From Clostridia bacterium (GTDB lineage Bacteria; Bacillota; Clostridia; Oscillospirales; Acutalibacteraceae), in assembly GCA_017442445.1 (NCBI GenBank), contig JAFRZS010000272.1, forward strand, positions 1 to 16,554: a stretch of DNA of 16,554 bases, written 5' to 3'. Shown here piece by piece: positions 13,451 through 16,554 of this stretch. The translations under genes and the position numbers were made by a program. Under the pieces are notes generated by a model. It was not told where the DNA came from. It made no database searches and worked only from the letters and a program-made list of their open reading frames with translations. The first letter of the stretch is position 1; each line of letters starts with the position of its first letter.

Positions 13451-15595
13451 TTAGCTCCAAAAGCTCTTGTAACCGAAGAATTTGCCGACAAGTTCACTTG
13501 CAACCTTGAAAATTTTTGTGATAAGTTCTGTAGTCTTAACACTCTTGGAAGTTTCAGCGCCGTCTTCGTTCATAATACCGTATTCAACAAGAAGGTCAGC
13601 AAGCTTATACTGAGCTTTGTATGTAACATCGGGATCCCATGTCTTTGATGTAAGAGCGTCAGCTGCAGCTTTTGCAACAACTTCTAATTCAGCAACCTGT
13701 TCGGCAGTAAGATTTTTAACAACACTGTCTTTGAGTTCTGTATATGTACGGTCTTTATAAACATAGCCGAGAAGTGTAGCAAGAGATTTTGTATATCTGT
13801 AGCTGTTGAACTGCGGGTAACCGCCGTTGTTTTCGCGAGCATCTGTAATGTCATCATTGAGAACGATGTTGATACACATGGAAATGTAATCGTGGATACC
13901 GTCCTGAAGCATCATATGACCCTGACCGTAAACGAACCATGTGTTATTGGGAAGATAACCTGCACCTGCGTCAACGATTCCGTCGGGTGAAATGTAAGAG
14001 TCATCAATTGCGGGAACATAATCATCGGGAAGCTTTTCACCGATAGGAGCAAAGTATGCACCTGCTGACTGTGATTCAGATTCAATGATAGAGTCCGAAT
14101 GGAGTGTGTAGTAAGATTTAAGTAAACCGGGTAAGTGAAGTCCGTAACCGCAAACTACAAAGATAGTCATATCTGTGTTATCGTTGAGGTAGGGAAGGCG
14201 TGTCTTGTTTGTTGTCTGAGCCTGATAATAACGGTCAGTTTTGACTTTAAGCTCAGCATCTTCGGGAGCTGTGAGATATCTTTCAGCAAGTTCTCCGTAA
14301 CGCTCACTCGGAATGAGTGCCCACATTGAAGGACATTTTGAAAGGAATTTATCAACAACTGTCTGAATAGCCTGAGTTGCAACTTCAGCGATATCGTCAC
14401 CGACAACTGCAGGTACAAGTCTTAAAAGAATATTGAGAAGATAGGGAAGGAATTGCATTTCCTTATCGTTTGATAAGAACGAACTGAATAAATCGGGGAA
14501 GAGTTCTGTAAGCATCAATTCGTTATCATCGATTGTGTAATCACCTGCGAAGAGGTCACCTAAGAGTGAAGAACCGTCCAATGCTGATGAAGCGAAGATA
14601 ACTTTGTTAACATCATCAGTGTTGCAATATGCATCAAAGTAAGCTGTACCGATTGTACCGCCAAGGCTGATGAAAACAAGGTTGACCTTTGAGTGACCTG
14701 TTTCAGTCTTAACCATCTGAATGAACTGATTTAATCTTTCAGCAGTTTCGTATGTATCGCCGAAAGAGGGGTATGTGTAGAAATAAAGGTGGTCAGCACC
14801 TGCAAGCTTTGCATATTCTTCTGTATCAACCTGATGATAGATTGCTTCAGCTTCGGTTCTCATTCTCTTTTCGGGTTTGCTGTTAGCAACGAAGTAGTTG
14901 AAAATATCCATCTTATTTGCAGCTTCTTCAAGAGAATACCAATATTCAACAAGGTAAGTATCTCTGTTTCTTGTACCGTCATCGTTGAAATAGTGGATTG
15001 AAAGGTTATCGTCAACAAAGCTGCTTACATAATCAGCAAAAGCTGCTGTATCTTTTGTAGCGATTGCCTTTACCAAAGCTTTGATCATTGAGGGAATTGC
15101 TTTTTCAAGCTTGTCATAATCGAAGAAATACTGGAATTCCATAGCTTCCATGATGGGCTTCGGGCGTTTTACATCGGTACCTCTTTCAGCTTCAAGCTGT
15201 TCAAGCCAAGCATCTGATTCAAGGAGAGATGTAATTTCTTCAACTGTTTTCGGCTCGCCGCCTGACATAACGATCTTTCCTTCATCGTCAAGGAAATAAA
15301 CCTGTGACTGAAGAATACCGGGAACGATGATTGCGGGGTCATGACCGCATTTACCGTCACAATCAGTTTTGCGTGTCCATTTGCCGTCAGCAGGAACTTC
15401 GGCACATTCTGTGCAGCTGCTGTCAGCTTCTGCGAGGTAATCCATAGCTTCCTCTACAGATGTTGCGGTGACGATTTTTGAACCGTCGGAAAGTTCTGCA
15501 ACCGACACGTTATCTACCGCAAAAACGCCTGTTGCCATTGAAGACAAAAGAATGCAGAAGGTAAGTGTGATTGCAATGATTTTTTTCAATTTCAT
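13451..15595 (-). CDS. Secreted LCAT-like alpha/beta hydrolase
   Basis: Exported protein of 714 residues with a signal peptide (MKLKKIIAITLTFCILLSS, cleavage near VFA, residue 26). A Cys-rich segment (C61, C64, C79, C83; C-x2-C and C-x3-C) could hold a metal or disulfides. The strand/loop DPAIIVPGI (about 86-94) opens the alpha/beta-hydrolase fold. The nucleophile elbow is VNLVFISLGG with Ser310. The segment CPSMWALIPS (421-430) and DGIV plus GQGH near 538-560 recall lecithin:cholesterol acyltransferase-type lipases, so I infer a Ser310-Asp538-His560 triad. The elbow has Phe-Ile where G-H is usual (GHSLGG), so activity is uncertain. The last 120 residues form a helical domain. No sorting signal or TM is seen. 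The ATG at 15595 has GGAGG 8 nt upstream and yields a clean signal peptide, so longer in-frame starts are rejected. Confidence 0.75.
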   Translation of the reverse strand: MKLKKIIAITLTFCILLSSMATGVFAVDNVSVAELSDGSKIVTATSVEEAMDYLAEADSSCTECAEVPADGKWTRKTDCDGKCGHDPAIIVPGILQSQVYFLDDEGKIVMSGGEPKTVEEITSLLESDAWLEQLEAERGTDVKRPKPIMEAMEFQYFFDYDKLEKAIPSMIKALVKAIATKDTAAFADYVSSFVDDNLSIHYFNDDGTRNRDTYLVEYWYSLEEAANKMDIFNYFVANSKPEKRMRTEAEAIYHQVDTEEYAKLAGADHLYFYTYPSFGDTYETAERLNQFIQMVKTETGHSKVNLVFISLGGTIGTAYFDAYCNTDDVNKVIFASSALDGSSLLGDLFAGDYTIDDNELMLTELFPDLFSSFLSNDKEMQFLPYLLNILLRLVPAVVGDDIAEVATQAIQTVVDKFLSKCPSMWALIPSERYGELAERYLTAPEDAELKVKTDRYYQAQTTNKTRLPYLNDNTDMTIFVVCGYGLHLPGLLKSYYTLHSDSIIESESQSAGAYFAPIGEKLPDDYVPAIDDSYISPDGIVDAGAGYLPNNTWFVYGQGHMMLQDGIHDYISMCINIVLNDDITDARENNGGYPQFNSYRYTKSLATLLGYVYKDRTYTELKDSVVKNLTAEQVAELEVVAKAAADALTSKTWDPDVTYKAQYKLADLLVEYGIMNEDGAETSKSVKTTELITKIFKVASELVGKFFGYKSFWS

Positions 15596-15620
15596 TTTTT
15601 GTTCCTCCGTAAATGAAAAT

Positions 15621-15633
15621 TTATACTGTATAA
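15621..15633. promoter_or_regulatory. Palindrome just downstream of the hydrolase promoter
   Basis: TTATAC-T-GTATAA, a perfect 6-bp-arm palindrome at the predicted transcription start of the hydrolase gene. A position suited to a repressor, but AT-rich palindromes this short also arise by chance. Confidence 0.3.
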
Positions 15634-15661
15634 TTGTAGTTGAATTTTTAAAAATTTGCAA
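15633..15661 (-). promoter_or_regulatory. Promoter of the secreted hydrolase
   Basis: Minus-strand TTGCAA (15656-15661), 17-bp spacer, TACAAT (15633-15638). Leader of about 30 nt before the ATG at 15595. Confidence 0.65.
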
Positions 15662-15784
15662 TATTTTTTGTAATATTTCGGAAAATTTTATATAGTAAAC
15701 AAAGATTGACCTTCCGTTTGTACATAATAACAAGAATAAAAGGTAAAAAATCTCAAAAGTTCAAAAAAATTTAACACAAACCCC

Positions 15785-15813
15785 TTTTCAAAACTGAAAT
15801 AAAGTTATAAAAT
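15785..15813 (+). promoter_or_regulatory. Possible promoter of the membrane fusion protein gene
   Basis: TTTTCA (15785-15790), 17-bp spacer, TAAAAT (15808-15813), both imperfect. Divergent from the hydrolase promoter across an AT-rich spacer. Confidence 0.4.
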
Positions 15814-15850
15814 ATAAGGACAGATTATCAGAGGAGATGGAAAGTAGTTT

Positions 15851-16554
15851 ATGACAAGTAAAATGAGTAAGAAAAGAATAATAATATTGAGTATAGTCGC
15901 AGTGGTCATTTTGGGACTTCTTGCGGGTGTGCTTTATTATATCTTTAAACCTGACAAGGGTAACAGAGTCGAAACACTTGAAGTCGCGAAAGGAAGTGTA
16001 GTTCAGACACTTGATAAAACTGCGACAGTTCAGGCTTCCGATTCAGAGGATTTTGTTTTGGTTGACGGAGTTACGGTTAAAACCGTAAATGTCCTTGTCG
16101 GTCAGACTGTAAAGAAGGGGCAGGTCCTTGCAACATTCGATACATCTTCGCTTCAGCAGGTTGTTAACGAAAAGAAAGATGCCTACAATACGGCAAAGGC
16201 GGCATATGACAAATATATTTCATCATCTTCATCTGCTTTGGGACAGCTTTCTGCAATTGACAGTCAGATAGCTTCACTTGAATTGAAAATAGCAAAGCTT
16301 GAACAGATTATCAAGACACAGAAAGAAGAAGCTAAGATTCCCGAAAATACAACTCCCGAAGAAAAGAATGAAATTGAAAAATTAAAAGAAGCACTCAATA
16401 ATCTTATTGACGATGCAGTTTTAAGTTCAAAACTCATTCAGCATATTATCAAAAACAGTGATTCTGCAAAACAGGTCATAGATGCATTAAAAGGACTTAT
16501 CAATTCAATGGGTAAAGGAACAATTGATGCATCGGATATTCAGTCAATGTTAGG
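15851..16554 (+). CDS. Membrane fusion (HlyD/MacA-type) protein of an exporter, partial
   Basis: The 5' part of a gene cut by the window end (234 codons seen). It encodes a short basic N-terminus, one TM or uncleaved signal anchor (about residues 9-31), then a barrel/lipoyl half-domain (VDGVTVKTVNVLVGQTVKKG) with the G-x-x-V-K-K-G-Q turn typical of biotinyl-lipoyl-like adaptors. From about residue 103 a long, Lys/Glu-rich coiled-coil hairpin follows, interrupted by a Pro-containing turn (KIPENTTPEE). Such proteins link an ABC or RND-type pump to the cell surface; in Gram-positives the usual partner is a MacB-like ABC transporter, expected downstream of the window. The ATG at 15851 is preceded by GGAAAG. 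A five-codon ORF starting at 15837 ends with a TGA overlapping this ATG (ATGA). Confidence 0.85.
   Translation, partial: MTSKMSKKRIIILSIVAVVILGLLAGVLYYIFKPDKGNRVETLEVAKGSVVQTLDKTATVQASDSEDFVLVDGVTVKTVNVLVGQTVKKGQVLATFDTSSLQQVVNEKKDAYNTAKAAYDKYISSSSSALGQLSAIDSQIASLELKIAKLEQIIKTQKEEAKIPENTTPEEKNEIEKLKEALNNLIDDAVLSSKLIQHIIKNSDSAKQVIDALKGLINSMGKGTIDASDIQSML

Noticed and set aside
15596..15733. 46-residue N-terminal extension of the secreted hydrolase
   Set aside because: It contains the promoter, and the ATG at 15595 has a strong ribosome binding site and opens a clean signal peptide.
1..16554. CRISPR array or toxin-antitoxin pair
   Set aside because: No regularly spaced direct repeats and no pair of short co-directional genes resembling known toxins and antitoxins were seen.

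Overview
The window looks like a low-GC Gram-positive anaerobe of the class Clostridia, probably a gut or rumen Ruminococcaceae/Oscillospiraceae member. The reasons are strong purine-rich ribosome binding sites, sortase-anchored SpaA-type pilins with FPETG/IPETG sorting signals, and a PdxR-like regulator beside a pyridoxal kinase. UGA is used as a normal stop, so the standard bacterial code applies. This assignment is inference from gene content; no database search was possible.

Layout. (1) Positions 1-109 hold a fragment of pyrD (dihydroorotate dehydrogenase) on the plus strand, which runs into the 3' end of a convergent sortase gene. (2) Positions 92-8256 are a minus-strand pilus operon. 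In transcription order it has a sigma-A-like promoter, a small coiled-coil protein, a type I signal peptidase, a 1457-residue tip or minor pilin with a catalytically dead CHAP-like domain, a 498-residue backbone pilin and a class C sortase. (3) Positions 8302-10400 form a rearranged stretch. It contains a chimeric ORF (sensor membrane domain joined to the C-terminus of a large serine recombinase), an AT-rich proteasome-like Ntn-hydrolase gene, tRNA-Ala(GGC) and a broken second tRNA. (4) Positions 10573-13441 are a vitamin B6 module: a shortened MocR/PdxR-type regulator, a promoter with an inverted-repeat operator, pyridoxal kinase and an overlapping MBL-fold hydrolase gene, closed by a terminator. 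(5) Positions 13451-15661 encode a secreted LCAT-like alpha/beta hydrolase on the minus strand. (6) From 15851 to the window end is the start of a membrane fusion (HlyD-type) protein of an exporter, transcribed divergently.

How the genes work together. In the pilus operon the signal peptidase probably matures the exported pilins. The class C sortase then links them through the sorting signals and a lysine near the backbone D2 domain, with the large CHAP-like protein as tip or minor subunit. A strong hairpin between the backbone and sortase genes may hold sortase expression below pilin expression. The B6 module fits a PLP-sensing regulator controlling its adjacent kinase.

The points most worth a second look are the dead CHAP domain (Asn and Arg in place of Cys and His), the in-frame Ser/Asp/Glu-rich tail behind the backbone pilin stop codon, the recombinase fusion scar, the Ser1 proteasome-like protein, the truncated PdxR with its operator, and the pyrD/sortase junction.
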